Shown piece after piece: positions 18,325-27,323 of a stretch of 64,000 nucleotides of DNA (positions are counted from its first letter, which is position 1; each line of letters starts with the position of its first letter). Source of the DNA: Anaeromyxobacter dehalogenans 2CP-C (GTDB lineage Bacteria; Myxococcota; Myxococcia; Myxococcales; Anaeromyxobacteraceae); assembly GCF_000013385.1 (NCBI RefSeq), contig NC_007760.1:4190001-4254000 (forward strand), written 5' to 3'. The position numbers and the translations under genes are program-made. The notes beneath the pieces are model-generated. The model had not been told where the DNA came from and did no database searches. It was given only the letters and a program-made list of their open reading frames with translations.

Positions 18325-19938
18325 ATGTCGGACCAGAAGAAGCCCGAGTCCCCGGGCCCGGTGGTGATCCGCAAGGGCCACGTGAAGCCCCCGCCCCCCG
18401 GCGCGAAGATCGAGGCGCCCGAGGAGGAGCGGCTCGCGCCCGCGACCTCGCAGCCCGCGCCGGCGGCGCAGGACCGCCGCCCGCTCTGGCAGCGCGTCGC
18501 GGAGGAGCGCAGCCCGCGCCCCGCGCCCGGCGGCGCCGGCCCGCAGCAGCGCGGCGGCCCCCGCGGCCCCAGGCCCGCCGGCGGAGGTCCGCGCGGCGAG
18601 CGGCGCCCCCGCGGCGACCGTCCCGAGCGGCGGGAGCACGGCGAGGTGGGCCCGGCGGCCGCGCTCGAGCCCCCGCGCCCGCCGGCCGGCGAGCCGCCGC
18701 CGGCGCCGGAGGTGGAGGCGCCGGACGAGGGCTCCTTCGCGGACATGCTCGCGGGCTCGGAGGCGGGGCCCCGGCGCCGCTTCCAGGTCGGCGAGAAGGT
18801 CGCCGGCAAGATCATCCAGATCGGCGAGGACGTCGCGTTCCTCGAGCTCGGCTCCGGCGTCGCCGAGGCGATGATCGAGACCGTCGAGCTGAAGGACGAG
18901 GCCGGGAACCTCGCGGCCCGCGTCGGCGACATCATCGACGCGGTGGTGGTGAAGGCCACCGACCGCGGCGCGGTGGTCTCGAAGGGCCACGGCCGCGCCA
19001 CCCGCGATCACGCGCGCGAGGCGGTGATCGAGGCGGCCCACACCGGCCTGCCGGTGGAGGGCGTGGTCAAGGCGGTGAACAAGGGCGGCCTCGAGGTCGA
19101 GGTCCACGGCGTCCGCGCGTTCTGCCCGATCTCGCAGATCGACGTGCGCTTCGTGGGCGACGCGTCCGCGTTCGTCGGGCAGAAGCTCCTGTTCAAGGTG
19201 ACCCGCGCCGACGGGCGCGACGCGGTGCTGTCGCGCCGCGCGCTGCTCGAGGAGGAGCGCGCGCAGAAGGCGGCCGAGACGCGCGCGCGGCTCGCGCCGG
19301 GCGCGGTGTTCGACGGCGTCGTGACGAGCGTGCAGGACTACGGCGCGTTCGTGGACATCGGCGGCGTCGAGGGCCTGGTGCACGTCTCCGAGCTGGCCTG
19401 GGACCGGGTGTCGAAGCCGCAGGACCTGCTCTCGGCCGGCGACGCCGTGCAGGTGCAGGTGCTCCGGATCGACGAGGACCCGAAGAAGGGCGAGCGCATC
19501 GGGCTGTCCGTGAAGGCGCTCGCGCCGCGGCCCGAGCCGGCCGCGCCGGCGCCGGGCGCCGAGGGCGCCGAGCGGCCCGCCCGCCCCTCCCCGCCGCCGC
19601 CGCCGCGCGTCGGCGACGTGGTGCAGGCCACCGTGGACAAGGTGGAGAGCTTCGGCGTGTTCGTGCGCTTCGCCGGCGGCCGCGGCCTGGTGCCGGCCAG
19701 CGAGACCGGCACGCCGCGCGGCGCCGACCTGCGCAGGAGCTTCAAGGTCGGCGACACGATCCAGGCGCTCGTCTCGGCCATCGACGAGCAGGGCCGCATC
19801 CGCCTGTCGAAGACCGAGGCCGAGCACGCCGCGGAGCGCGCCGAGGCGCGCGAGTACATGGCGAAGGCGCCGCGCGCGCAGGGCAAGGGCTTCGGCACGC
19901 TCGGCGACCTGCTCCGGCAGAAGCTCGAGAAGAAGTAG
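18325..19938 (+). CDS. S1-domain RNA-binding protein
   Basis: 537 residues. About 150 N-terminal residues are Pro/Arg/Gly-rich and likely disordered. Four S1-type OB folds follow, starting near residues 153, 242, 323 and 427. The third is the most canonical (GVVTSVQDYGAFVDIGGVEGLVHVSEL). The C terminus (KGFGTLGDLLRQKLEKK) is charged. It is not ribosomal protein S1, which has six domains and no such N terminus. It looks like the ribosome- or mRNA-associated S1 proteins of this lineage. Probably cytoplasmic, with an RNA target unknown. Confidence 0.87.
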   Translation: MSDQKKPESPGPVVIRKGHVKPPPPGAKIEAPEEERLAPATSQPAPAAQDRRPLWQRVAEERSPRPAPGGAGPQQRGGPRGPRPAGGGPRGERRPRGDRPERREHGEVGPAAALEPPRPPAGEPPPAPEVEAPDEGSFADMLAGSEAGPRRRFQVGEKVAGKIIQIGEDVAFLELGSGVAEAMIETVELKDEAGNLAARVGDIIDAVVVKATDRGAVVSKGHGRATRDHAREAVIEAAHTGLPVEGVVKAVNKGGLEVEVHGVRAFCPISQIDVRFVGDASAFVGQKLLFKVTRADGRDAVLSRRALLEEERAQKAAETRARLAPGAVFDGVVTSVQDYGAFVDIGGVEGLVHVSELAWDRVSKPQDLLSAGDAVQVQVLRIDEDPKKGERIGLSVKALAPRPEPAAPAPGAEGAERPARPSPPPPPRVGDVVQATVDKVESFGVFVRFAGGRGLVPASETGTPRGADLRRSFKVGDTIQALVSAIDEQGRIRLSKTEAEHAAERAEAREYMAKAPRAQGKGFGTLGDLLRQKLEKK

Positions 19939-20333
19939 CGCGCCGGCCGCGGGCGCCGTCACCGTGCGGCTTCACGCACGGTGATCGGCCGCGCCGCGCT
20001 CGAGCCAGACGCACCGTCCGTGCGCGCGCCCCGGGGTCAGCCCATCAGGGACGGCGGTGCCGCGGGTGGCCCGTTCGCGCGTGACGTGCCACTGCAGTCA
20101 ATATTGAGCGCATCGGTCCACGTTCCCGGAGCGCCTCCGGATCCTCCAGGTCTCGTTCCGGTGGGCCTTGATTCGCGTCAACGGGCCCGGATCGTAACCC
20201 ATTGAAACTATTAGGTCAGCGTCCTTTTGGCCCATCGCAGGATCTGCTGCGACCCCGTATCTGATGGCCTGTGGTCGCCCGGACCCCTGAGCGACCCGCG
20301 GCCGCGCCGGCGAGGCGGCGAAGGAGCGACGCG
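19939..20333. other. Intergenic region with hairpin and A/T patch
   Basis: 395 bp without a gene I can support. It starts with a stem-loop at 19959-19984 and has the palindrome tcaatattga at 20098-20107. An unusually A/T-rich stretch at about 20165-20235 is the best place for a promoter of the small gene that follows. I found no clean -10/-35 pair. Confidence 0.45.
19959..19984 (+). terminator. Stem-loop after S1 gene
   Basis: Perfect 10-bp stem tcaccgtgcg/cgcacggtga with a 6-nt loop GCTTCA, 20 nt after the stop. No T-run follows, so it may need Rho or act as an RNA 3' end. Confidence 0.5.
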
Positions 20334-20588
20334 ATGGCCACACAGTACGGTGCACTGTCGTACTCGTCTCGGACCCAGTCCCCCGCGCGGGTGATGACCC
20401 GCGTCATGGTGGAGGCCCGGCGCGTGCTCCTCGGGGCGCTCGCCACCGCGGCGGTGGTCGCGTTCATGAGCGCGGTCGGCTGGGTCGCGCTGCTGGCCCT
20501 CACCGTCACCATCCCGTTCGCGACCATCGTGGTCGCGCTCGCGATGGCCATCCGTCACTTCCGCCAGGATCGACGCGCGCTCGCCTGA
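20334..20588 (+). CDS. Small membrane protein of unknown function
   Basis: 84 residues. About 25 polar residues with several Arg are followed by two close hydrophobic stretches (ALATAAVVAFMSAVGWV and ALLALTVTIPFATIVVALAMA) and a basic tail (RHFRQDRRALA). The AAGGAG at 20321-20326 supports ATG 20334. I do not recognise a family. Probable inner-membrane protein, convergent with treZ. Confidence 0.62.
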   Translation: MATQYGALSYSSRTQSPARVMTRVMVEARRVLLGALATAAVVAFMSAVGWVALLALTVTIPFATIVVALAMAIRHFRQDRRALA

Positions 20589-20625
20589 GGCGCGCGCCCG
20601 GGGCGCCTCGCCACGCGCGTCACCG

Positions 20626-22290
20626 TCAGCCCTCCTCGACGCTCCACCCCCACGGGCCGAGCCCGCCCGCGGCGCGATCCGACAGGTTCGCGCGCACCGT
20701 GAGGCCGGGGCGGCGGAGCGTGAACGCCGCGCCGTCGAGCGCCACCTCCGGCCAGCGGGCCGCGATCACCTCGCGGTGGCGCCGCCGCACGTCGAGCAGC
20801 CTCCGGTGGTGGTCGCGCAGCGCGGCGTGCCGGCCGTCGCGCCGGTGCGAGAGCTTCGAGCCCAGGAACGTCTGCTCGTCCTGCGGGTCCGGCGGCTCGC
20901 CGCGCCCGCGCGCGATGTGCTCGGCGCGGCGCCCCTCGGACACCGCGCGCGCCAGGGCCGCGTCGCCGTGGCTGGTGAAGTACTGGAACGGGCGCGGCTC
21001 CCCGTACTCCTCGCCCATGAACAGGAGCGGGAGCGCCGAGCCGAGCAGCACCAGCGCCGCGATGGGCTCGAGCGCCGGCCAGGGCACCAGCGCGGCCAGC
21101 CGCTCGCCGTGCGGGCGGTTCCCGATCTGGTCGTGGTTCTGCGCGCAGGCGACGAAGCGCGACGGCGCGAGCCCCGCCACGCGGGTGCCGTGCGGCCGGC
21201 CCCGGTACACCGACGGCTCGCCCTGGAAGACGAAGCCCTGCGACAGGGCGCGCGCCACCTGCTCCGGCGCGCCGAAGTCCGCGAGGTAGCGCTCCCGCTC
21301 GCCGGTCACGAGCGCGTGGACGGCGTGGTGCAGGTCGTCCGCCCAGACGGCGGAGCAGCCCCAGCCGGCGGGCGGCGGGTCGAGGACCCGCCGGTCGTTG
21401 TCGTCGTTCTCCGCGATCACGTGGATCCGGCGCCCCTCGCGGCGCGCCAGCGCCGAGACCTCCTCGCACAGCTCGGCCACCAGGTGACGCGGCCCGTCGT
21501 CGCGGATGGCGTGCGTGGCGTCGAGGCGGAGCGCGTCCACCCGGAAGTCGCGCACCCACTGCAGCGCGGCGCCGAGGAAGTAGGCGCGCACCGGCCCGGC
21601 GTCGGGCCCGTCGAGGTCGAGGCCGTCGCCCCAGGGCGTGTGGTGACGGTCGGTGAGGTACGGCGCGAGCTGCGGGAGGTAGTTCCCCTCCGGGCCGAGG
21701 TGGTTGTAGACGACGTCGAGGCACACCGCGAGGCCGAGCGCGTGCGCGCCGTCCACGAAGCGCTGCAGCGCGGCGGGCCCGCCGTACGCGGCGTGCACCG
21801 CCCAGCTCTGCACGCCGTCGTAGCCCCAGTTGCGCGCGCCGGCGAACGGCTGCACCGGCATGAGCTCGACGCACGTGACGCCCAGGTCCGCCAGGCCGGG
21901 CAGCGCCTCGGCCGCGGCGTCGAGCGTGCCCGCCCCGGTGAAGGTGCCGACGTGGAGCTCGTAGAAGACCAGCGCCTCGAGCGGCAGCCCGGCGAACGCG
22001 CTCCGCCACCGGTGCCGTGCCGGGTCGAACACCTCGGACGCGCCGTGAACGCCGTCGGGCTGCGCGCGCGAGGCGGGATCGGGGAGCGCTCGCCCGCCCG
22101 GCAGCACGAGCTGGTAGCGCGTGCCGTGGGCCGCGCCGGGGACCTCGCCGGTCCACCATCCGCCCGGCGCGGGCGAGAGCGGGTGATCCGCGCCCTCGAC
22201 CCGCACCGCGAGGCGATCGACGCGCGGCGCCCAGGCGTGGAACCGGACGCCTCCGGTCGTGATCTCCGGCCCGTGTGCCGCGAGCGACAT
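20626..22290 (-). CDS. treZ: Malto-oligosyltrehalose trehalohydrolase
   Basis: A 554-residue GH13 enzyme that releases trehalose from maltooligosyl trehalose. The N-terminal beta-sandwich starts EITTGGVRFHAWAPRVDRL. The barrel carries CLDVVYNHLGPEGNYLP, the nucleophile Asp257 (RVDALRLDATHAI), the acid Glu294 (VIAENDDN) and AQNHDQIGNR. This is typical of TreZ rather than of branching enzymes. Its usual partner TreY is not within the window. ATG at 22290. The gene is divergent from pckG. Confidence 0.93.
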   Translation of the reverse strand: MSLAAHGPEITTGGVRFHAWAPRVDRLAVRVEGADHPLSPAPGGWWTGEVPGAAHGTRYQLVLPGGRALPDPASRAQPDGVHGASEVFDPARHRWRSAFAGLPLEALVFYELHVGTFTGAGTLDAAAEALPGLADLGVTCVELMPVQPFAGARNWGYDGVQSWAVHAAYGGPAALQRFVDGAHALGLAVCLDVVYNHLGPEGNYLPQLAPYLTDRHHTPWGDGLDLDGPDAGPVRAYFLGAALQWVRDFRVDALRLDATHAIRDDGPRHLVAELCEEVSALARREGRRIHVIAENDDNDRRVLDPPPAGWGCSAVWADDLHHAVHALVTGERERYLADFGAPEQVARALSQGFVFQGEPSVYRGRPHGTRVAGLAPSRFVACAQNHDQIGNRPHGERLAALVPWPALEPIAALVLLGSALPLLFMGEEYGEPRPFQYFTSHGDAALARAVSEGRRAEHIARGRGEPPDPQDEQTFLGSKLSHRRDGRHAALRDHHRRLLDVRRRHREVIAARWPEVALDGAAFTLRRPGLTVRANLSDRAAGGLGPWGWSVEEG

Positions 22291-22500
22291 GCGGGGAACG
22301 TAGCGCCTCCGCGCGCGCGGCGCGGGCTCGCGGCGGGGTCGTGTCGCCCGTTCGCGGGGCGCGGCGGGCGCACGTTTGCGCGCGGTGCGCGCCGGCGCCA
22401 GCTTGCAGGTCGGAACGCGAATTCGGGGCTCGACTCTGCGACCTCTCGTGCGCTAGCTTGGCGTCCCCGTTTTCCGCGCTGCAGCTGCGCGTTCCCAGGC

Positions 22501-22526
22501 CCTTTTTCCGCTCAATCGTAAAAAGG
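22501..22526 (+). promoter_or_regulatory. Possible RBS-masking stem ahead of PEP carboxykinase
   Basis: ccttttt (22501-22507) can pair with aaaaagg (22520-22526), and the right arm contains most of the AAGGA ribosome-binding site of the gene starting at 22535. The 7-bp A/T-rich stem with a 12-nt loop is weak, so any effect would be modest. Confidence 0.35.
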
Positions 22527-22534
22527 AATTCCTG

Positions 22535-24325
22535 ATGTCCACCTCTCCTGCCGCTCGCCCGACGTCGAACCCCCACCTCCTCGGCTGGGTCGACGAGATG
22601 GCGAAGCTCTGCAAGCCCGATCGCGTCCACTGGTGCGACGGCTCCGAGGCCGAGAAGAAGCGGCTCACCGACGACGCGGTCGCCGCGAAGGTCCTCATCC
22701 CGCTCGACCAGCAGAAGTGGCCCGGCTGCCACTACCACCACTCGAACCCGAGCGACGTCGCCCGCGTCGAGCACCTCACCTTCATCTGCACGCCGACGAA
22801 GGAGCAGGCCGGCCCCACCAACAACTGGATGGAGCCGAAGGAGGCGTACCGGAAGCTCGGCGCCATCTTCGACGGGTCGATGAAGGGCCGCACCATGTAC
22901 GTGGTGCCCTACGTGATGGGCCCGAGCACCTCGCCGTTCGCGAAGGTCGGCATCGAGATCACCGACTCCGTGTACGTGGCCCTGAACATGGGGATCATGG
23001 CGCGCATGGGGAAGGTGGCGCTCGACCGCCTCGGCGACTCGAACGAGTTCAACCGCGGCCTGCACTCGGTCGCCGACTGCAACCCCGAGCGCCGCTTCAT
23101 CTGCCACTTCCCGCAGGACAACACCATCTGGTCGGTCGGCTCCGGCTACGGCGGCAACGCGCTGCTCGGCAAGAAGTGCTTGGCGCTCCGCATCGCCAGC
23201 TACCTCGCGAAGAACGAGGGCTGGCTCGCCGAGCACATGCTGATCCTGGAGGCGGAGAGCCCGACCGGCGAGAAGCAGTACGTCGCCGCCGCGTTCCCGT
23301 CGGCCTGCGGCAAGACCAACTTCGCCATGATGATCCCGCCCGCCGCGTTCCCGGGCTGGAAGATCCGGACGGTCGGCGACGACATCTCCTGGATGCGCGT
23401 GGGCGAGGACGGCCGCCTCTGGGCGGTGAACCCGGAGAACGGCTACTTCGGCGTGGCCCCGGGCACGAACCGCAAGACCAACCCGAACGCGATGGACTCG
23501 GTCCGCAAGGACACCATCTTCACCAACGTCGCCCGCACGCCGGACGGCGACATCTGGTGGGAGGGGATGGACCACGAGGCGCCGGCCGAGCTGATCGACT
23601 GGAAGGGCCAGCCCTGGAAGAAGGGCTCCACCGAGAAGGCGGCGCACCCGAACAGCCGCTTCACCGCGCCGGCGAAGAACAACCCGGCCATCTCGCCGCT
23701 GGTGGACGACCCGAAGGGCGTGCCGATCTCCGCCATCATCTTCGGCGGCCGCCGCTCCACCACGGTCCCGCTGGTGCTCGAGGCGTTCAACTGGACGCAC
23801 GGCGTGTACCTGGGCTCGACCATGGGCTCGGAGACCACCGCCGCCGCCACCGGCCAGGTGGGCGTGGTCCGCCGCGACCCCATGGCGATGCTGCCGTTCA
23901 TCGGCTACGACTGCGGGAGCTACCTGCAGCACTGGCTCGACATGCAGTCGCGCATCCCGAACCCGCCCAAGATCTTCCTGGTGAACTGGTTCCGGAAGAG
24001 CGCCGAGGGCAAGTTCCTGTGGCCGGGCTACGGCGACAACATGCGCGTGCTGAAGTGGATGCTGGATCGCGCCGCCGGCCGCGCGCCCGCCAAGGAGACG
24101 CTGCTCGGCTACACGCCCGGTGACGCCGGCCTCGACCTGCACGGCCTCGACGTCTCCAAGGACGCGATCGCCGCCGCGACCCGGATCGACCTGGGCGAGT
24201 GGGAGCAGGAGCTGGAGTCGCAGGCCGAGTGGTTCGAGAAGCTCGGCAAGACGCTGCCCGCGCCGCTGGCGCTCCAGCGCGAGCTGCTGCTCGAGCGCGT
24301 CCGCGCCGCCCGCAAGGTGAAGTAG
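22535..24325 (+). CDS. pckG: Phosphoenolpyruvate carboxykinase (GTP)
   Basis: A 596-residue GTP-type PEPCK, the gluconeogenic enzyme that turns oxaloacetate into PEP. The P-loop with the reactive Cys258 reads [12 protein letters not shown] (Lys260). Metal and substrate residues are in TVGDDISWM, and [13 protein letters not shown] is conserved. The length equals that of other GTP enzymes and exceeds the ATP type. ATG at 22535 has AAGGA upstream. With acetate symporters and TCA genes in the same window, a role in growth on acetate is a reasonable inference. A clear terminator follows. Confidence 0.96.
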   Translation: MSTSPAARPTSNPHLLGWVDEMAKLCKPDRVHWCDGSEAEKKRLTDDAVAAKVLIPLDQQKWPGCHYHHSNPSDVARVEHLTFICTPTKEQAGPTNNWMEPKEAYRKLGAIFDGSMKGRTMYVVPYVMGPSTSPFAKVGIEITDSVYVALNMGIMARMGKVALDRLGDSNEFNRGLHSVADCNPERRFICHFPQDNTIWSVGSGYGGNALLGKKCLALRIASYLAKNEGWLAEHMLILEAESPTGEKQYVAAAFPSACGKTNFAMMIPPAAFPGWKIRTVGDDISWMRVGEDGRLWAVNPENGYFGVAPGTNRKTNPNAMDSVRKDTIFTNVARTPDGDIWWEGMDHEAPAELIDWKGQPWKKGSTEKAAHPNSRFTAPAKNNPAISPLVDDPKGVPISAIIFGGRRSTTVPLVLEAFNWTHGVYLGSTMGSETTAAATGQVGVVRRDPMAMLPFIGYDCGSYLQHWLDMQSRIPNPPKIFLVNWFRKSAEGKFLWPGYGDNMRVLKWMLDRAAGRAPAKETLLGYTPGDAGLDLHGLDVSKDAIAAATRIDLGEWEQELESQAEWFEKLGKTLPAPLALQRELLLERVRAARKVK

Positions 24326-24349
24326 CGCGCCAGCGCGAGACGTCTCCGG

Positions 24350-24386
24350 GGGGCCCGGCCGGCGACGGTCGGGCCCCTTCCCTTTG
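24350..24386 (+). terminator. Rho-independent terminator of pckG
   Basis: 12-bp stem ggggcccggccg (24350-24361) and cggtcgggcccc (24366-24377) with one G-T pair and a GCGA tetraloop, followed by ttcccttt. Confidence 0.82.
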
Positions 24387-24431
24387 CACGGGGCGAGCGA
24401 GACCGCCGCGCCCGTGTTAAGCGTTCCGGGC

Positions 24432-25181
24432 ATGTGCACCCTCGCCGTCGCCCTCCAGGCCGATCGCCGCTGGCCGGTGATCGTGGCCGCCAACCGCGAC
24501 GAGCGGATCGGGCGCCCGTCGGAGGGCTGGGGCCTGCGCGACGGCGCCACCGGGATCCGCTGGGCGGCGCCCCGCGACCTCCTCGCCGGCGGCACCTGGA
24601 TCGGCCTCTCGGCGCGCGGGGTCTTCGCCGGGGTGACGAACTTCCACGCGCCGGTGCAGTGGTACCCCGACCCGGAGCGCCGCTCGCGCGGCGACCTCGT
24701 GCCGCTCGCGCTCGCCGCCCCCGACGCGGAGGCCGCGCGCGCGGCCCTCGAGCGCGCCGACGCGGCGCAGTGGAACCCGTTCCACCTGGTGGTGGCCGAC
24801 GCGCGCGCCGCGTTCCTGTGGTGGTACGACGGCGAGACCTCCGGGCTCGAGCCGCTCGGCCCCGGCCTGCACGTCGTCACCGAGACCTCGCCGCACGGGC
24901 GGGGGCCGCGCGCCGACCTGGTGCGCGCCCACTGGCCGCTCGAGCCCTCGGTCCCCCGCCTGCGCGAGGTGCTCACCCGGCACGCGGCCGTGCCGGGGAC
25001 CGGCACCGCGCTCGCCACCTGCATCCACATGGACCCGGACTACGGCACCCGCTCGTCGGCGCTGCTGCGCCTCGCGCCGGAGCTGGACCGCTCGGAGCTG
25101 TACGCGACCGACGCGCGCCCCTGCCTCGGGCCGTACCAGGACCGGACCGACCTCGTCGCCGCGCTGGCGCGCACGGCTTGA
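24432..25181 (+). CDS. NRDE-family (TANGO2-like) protein
   Basis: A 249-residue protein. It opens with MCTLAVALQADRRWPVIVAANRDE, the defining NRDE motif following an N-terminal Cys2 that in the superfamily can act as a nucleophile. GGTWIGLSARGVFAGVTNF is also typical. TANGO2 relatives have been linked to lipid or heme handling. The bacterial role is unsettled. ATG at 24432 places Cys at position 2 and is preferred over an upstream in-frame start at 24384. Confidence 0.85.
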   Translation: MCTLAVALQADRRWPVIVAANRDERIGRPSEGWGLRDGATGIRWAAPRDLLAGGTWIGLSARGVFAGVTNFHAPVQWYPDPERRSRGDLVPLALAAPDAEAARAALERADAAQWNPFHLVVADARAAFLWWYDGETSGLEPLGPGLHVVTETSPHGRGPRADLVRAHWPLEPSVPRLREVLTRHAAVPGTGTALATCIHMDPDYGTRSSALLRLAPELDRSELYATDARPCLGPYQDRTDLVAALARTA

Positions 25182-25216
25182 CAGCGCGCCCGCCGGGCGC
25201 CATCCAAGGGACCGCC

Positions 25217-25552
25217 ATGGGACTCCTCGACCGGATCACCTTCCAGAAGCAGACCGCCGAGCCGCCGGAGTCGATCGACGTCCAGCCCGACCACGCGATC
25301 CGCATCGTGTGGCCGGGCGGGCGCGAGACGACCATCACCTCGTGGGCGCTGCGCGACTTCTGCCCGTGCGCCTCCTGCGTGGAGGAGGGCACCGGCAAGA
25401 AGCTCCTCGACTCCTCCACCATCCCGGCCGACATCCACCCGCTGGAGATCAACCCGGTGGGCGCGTACGCGATCCAGATCCAGTGGTCGGACGGCCACAA
25501 CACCGGCCTCTACGCCTGGCCCACGCTGCGCCAGGCGTGCGGGCTGAGCTAG
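25217..25552 (+). CDS. DUF971 (GBBH-like N-terminal domain) protein
   Basis: 111 residues. The pattern IRIVWPGGRETTITSWALRDFCPCASC with a late YAIQIQWSDGHNTGLYAW is the DUF971/gamma-butyrobetaine hydroxylase N-terminal domain. The CPCASC cysteines may bind metal. Single-domain versions are often found near Mrp or Fe-S genes, but not here. It starts 35 nt after the NRDE gene and is probably co-transcribed with it. Confidence 0.83.
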   Translation: MGLLDRITFQKQTAEPPESIDVQPDHAIRIVWPGGRETTITSWALRDFCPCASCVEEGTGKKLLDSSTIPADIHPLEINPVGAYAIQIQWSDGHNTGLYAWPTLRQACGLS

Positions 25553-25805
25553 CGGGTCCCTCGACTCCGGTCCCTCGACTCCGGGTCCCTCGACTCCGGG
25601 CCGCTTCGCGGCCCTACGCTCGGGATGAGCGAGCTCCTGCGCGGCCCTACGCTCGGGATGAGCGGGTTCCTGCTGCGCGGCCCTACGCTCGGGATGAGCG
25701 GGTTCCTGCTGCGCGGCCCTGCGCTCGGGATGAGCGGCCTACACGGGGCTGCGCCCGGCCCCTCGACTCCGGGCCGCTTTGCGGCCCTACGCTCGGGGTG
25801 AGCGC
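25553..25805. repeat. Tandem and dispersed repeat tract
   Basis: Two kinds of repeat. First, three near-copies of gtccctcgactccgg at about 25557-25600. Second, five copies of cggccctacgctcggg[a/g]tgagcg starting at 25609, 25642, 25678, 25714 and 25782. The middle ones are exactly 36 bp apart. Between the two sets gggccgcttcgcggccc (25598-25614) forms a 7-bp hairpin. The unit start recurs at about 25762-25804. No spacers or cas genes are present. The last copy runs into the stop codon of the HD-GYP gene. Confidence 0.85.
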
Positions 25806-26753
25806 CTACACCGGGCTGCGGCCAGGGGCCGAAACAGGCGCGTGGCGGTTCACCTCGGGCGCGTGGCCCTCGCGCGCGCCGCCGAAGCGGATCGCGCGCG
25901 GGTCGCCGCGGCCGCCGCGCAGCGCGTGCACCAGCAGCTTGGCGGTGTTCGCGTCGGCGTGCCCGGCCAGCACCTCCGCCACGATCACGTCGGCGGCGCC
26001 GCGCGCGTCGTAGGCCGCCGAGCGGTAGGCGCGCGGCCGCGTCAGCGCCGCGAACGCGCTCGCCACCGACACGACCTCCACGGCGCGCGACGGCGCGGCG
26101 CCCATGCCCGGGTAGCCCTGCCCGCAGCGCCAGTGGTGGCAGCGGGCGGCGGCCACCGCCGGGTGCGGGCCCAGCTCGCAGGCGAGCTGGTAGGCGCCGA
26201 GCAGCGGGTGGGCCGCGATCCGGTGCGCCTCGCGGATCTCCAGCCGGTCGGCGCGCTCCACCAGCGTCGCCGGCACGTGGCGCATGCCGAGGTCGTGCAG
26301 CAGCGCCGCCGCCGCCAGGTCCGGCAGCGCCCGCGCCCCGCCCACCGCGCTGAGCAGCATGCGCACCGCCACCGCCGCGGTGGTGAACGCGTGGAGGTGG
26401 AGCGCCGGCCGCTCGTCGCGCAGCGCCAGCAGCTCCTCGACGAGCGCCTCGGTCAGGCCGGCCGCGCCCACCGCCCGCGCCACCGCGTCGCGGGCGCCGG
26501 CGCGCTCGAACAGCGCCCGGTAGGCGGGGTCGTCCAGCACCGCCTCGAGCTCGCCGGCGAGCGGCGTGTCGGCGAGCGCGCGGCGGGGCGCCGGGCGCGC
26601 GCGCTGGGCCGCCTCCTCGATGGACTCGGGCGACACCACCAGACCGCGGCGGGCGACCACCCGGCCCCGGCAGTCGAGCAGGTCCTCGGCGAGCGTGAGC
26701 CGGTCGAACACCGAGACGAGGCTAGCAGGGCGGCGCCGTGCGGCGGGAGCCAC
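25806..26753 (-). CDS. HD-GYP-type phosphodiesterase
   Basis: 315 residues. A degenerate N-terminal part precedes an HD-GYP domain: His153-Asp154 in LLHDLGMRHVP, a HPLLGAYQL helix, CHHWRCGQGYPGMG with Gly213-Tyr214-Pro215, and a VASAFAALTRPRAYR segment. HD-GYP proteins hydrolyse cyclic di-GMP. The usual Lys after HDxG is Met here, so activity should be tested rather than assumed. The start is uncertain: GTG at 26753 opens the longest frame, and a GTG within VSVFDRL is possible. The last residues and the stop lie in repeat-derived DNA. Confidence 0.78.
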   Translation of the reverse strand: MAPAARRRPASLVSVFDRLTLAEDLLDCRGRVVARRGLVVSPESIEEAAQRARPAPRRALADTPLAGELEAVLDDPAYRALFERAGARDAVARAVGAAGLTEALVEELLALRDERPALHLHAFTTAAVAVRMLLSAVGGARALPDLAAAALLHDLGMRHVPATLVERADRLEIREAHRIAAHPLLGAYQLACELGPHPAVAAARCHHWRCGQGYPGMGAAPSRAVEVVSVASAFAALTRPRAYRSAAYDARGAADVIVAEVLAGHADANTAKLLVHALRGGRGDPRAIRFGGAREGHAPEVNRHAPVSAPGRSPV

Positions 26754-26831
26754 CGCCCCAACGAGAACGGCGGCCGCGCGATCGGGGGCCCGCCGAGGAA
26801 GGAGCAGGGCCGGGGGCGTCCGGCGCCGACG

Positions 26832-27323
26832 CTACCGGCGCCGGCCCCGGGCGAGCGCCCGATCCATCTCGCGCTTCGACTCGCGCTCGGCGATGGCCCC
26901 GCGCCGGTCCTCGTGCGAGCGCCCGCGCGCCAGGCCCAGCTCCACCTTCGCCCAGCCCTGCTTGAAGTAGATCCGCAGCGGCACGAGCGTGTACCCGCGC
27001 TGCTCGACCTTGCCGCGGACGCGGTCGATCTCGGCGCGGTTCATGAGGAGCTTCCGGTCGCGCAGCGGCGCGTGGCCGAAGTGCGCCGCCTGCTTGTACT
27101 CGCCGATCCGGCAGTTGAGGAGCCACAGCTCCTCGCCGCGCGGCATCGCGTACGCGTCGGACAGGTTGACGTTCCCCTCGCGCAGCGACTTCACCTCGCT
27201 GCCGGTCAGCACCAGCCCGGCCTCCCAGGTGTCCTCGATGTCGTAGTCGAAGCGCGCGCGCCGGTTGGACGCCGCGACCTTCTCCGCGGCGTCCGCCGCC
27301 TTGCCGCCGGCCTTGCCCTTCAC
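26832..27323 (-). CDS. smpB: SsrA-binding protein SmpB
   Basis: A 163-residue protein that brings tmRNA to stalled ribosomes. Landmarks are NRRARFDYDIEDTWEAGLVLTGSEVKSLREG near the N terminus and the C-terminal LGLARGRSHEDRR helix region. GTG at 27321-27323 overlaps the panC stop (GTGA), so translation is coupled. The N-terminal dozen residues are Lys/Gly/Ala-rich. tmRNA itself is not seen in the window. Confidence 0.95.
   Translation of the reverse strand: MKGKAGGKAADAAEKVAASNRRARFDYDIEDTWEAGLVLTGSEVKSLREGNVNLSDAYAMPRGEELWLLNCRIGEYKQAAHFGHAPLRDRKLLMNRAEIDRVRGKVEQRGYTLVPLRIYFKQGWAKVELGLARGRSHEDRRGAIAERESKREMDRALARGRRR

Noticed and set aside
20555-25030. A 1491-codon minus-strand frame
   Set aside because: Antisense to treZ-pckG-NRDE, low-complexity, no start signal or motif. 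Several similar long frames elsewhere were dropped for the same reason.
25609-25804. Possible CRISPR array (36-bp period)
   Set aside because: The units are contiguous with near-identical sequence between cores, so there are no unique spacers, and no cas gene is nearby.
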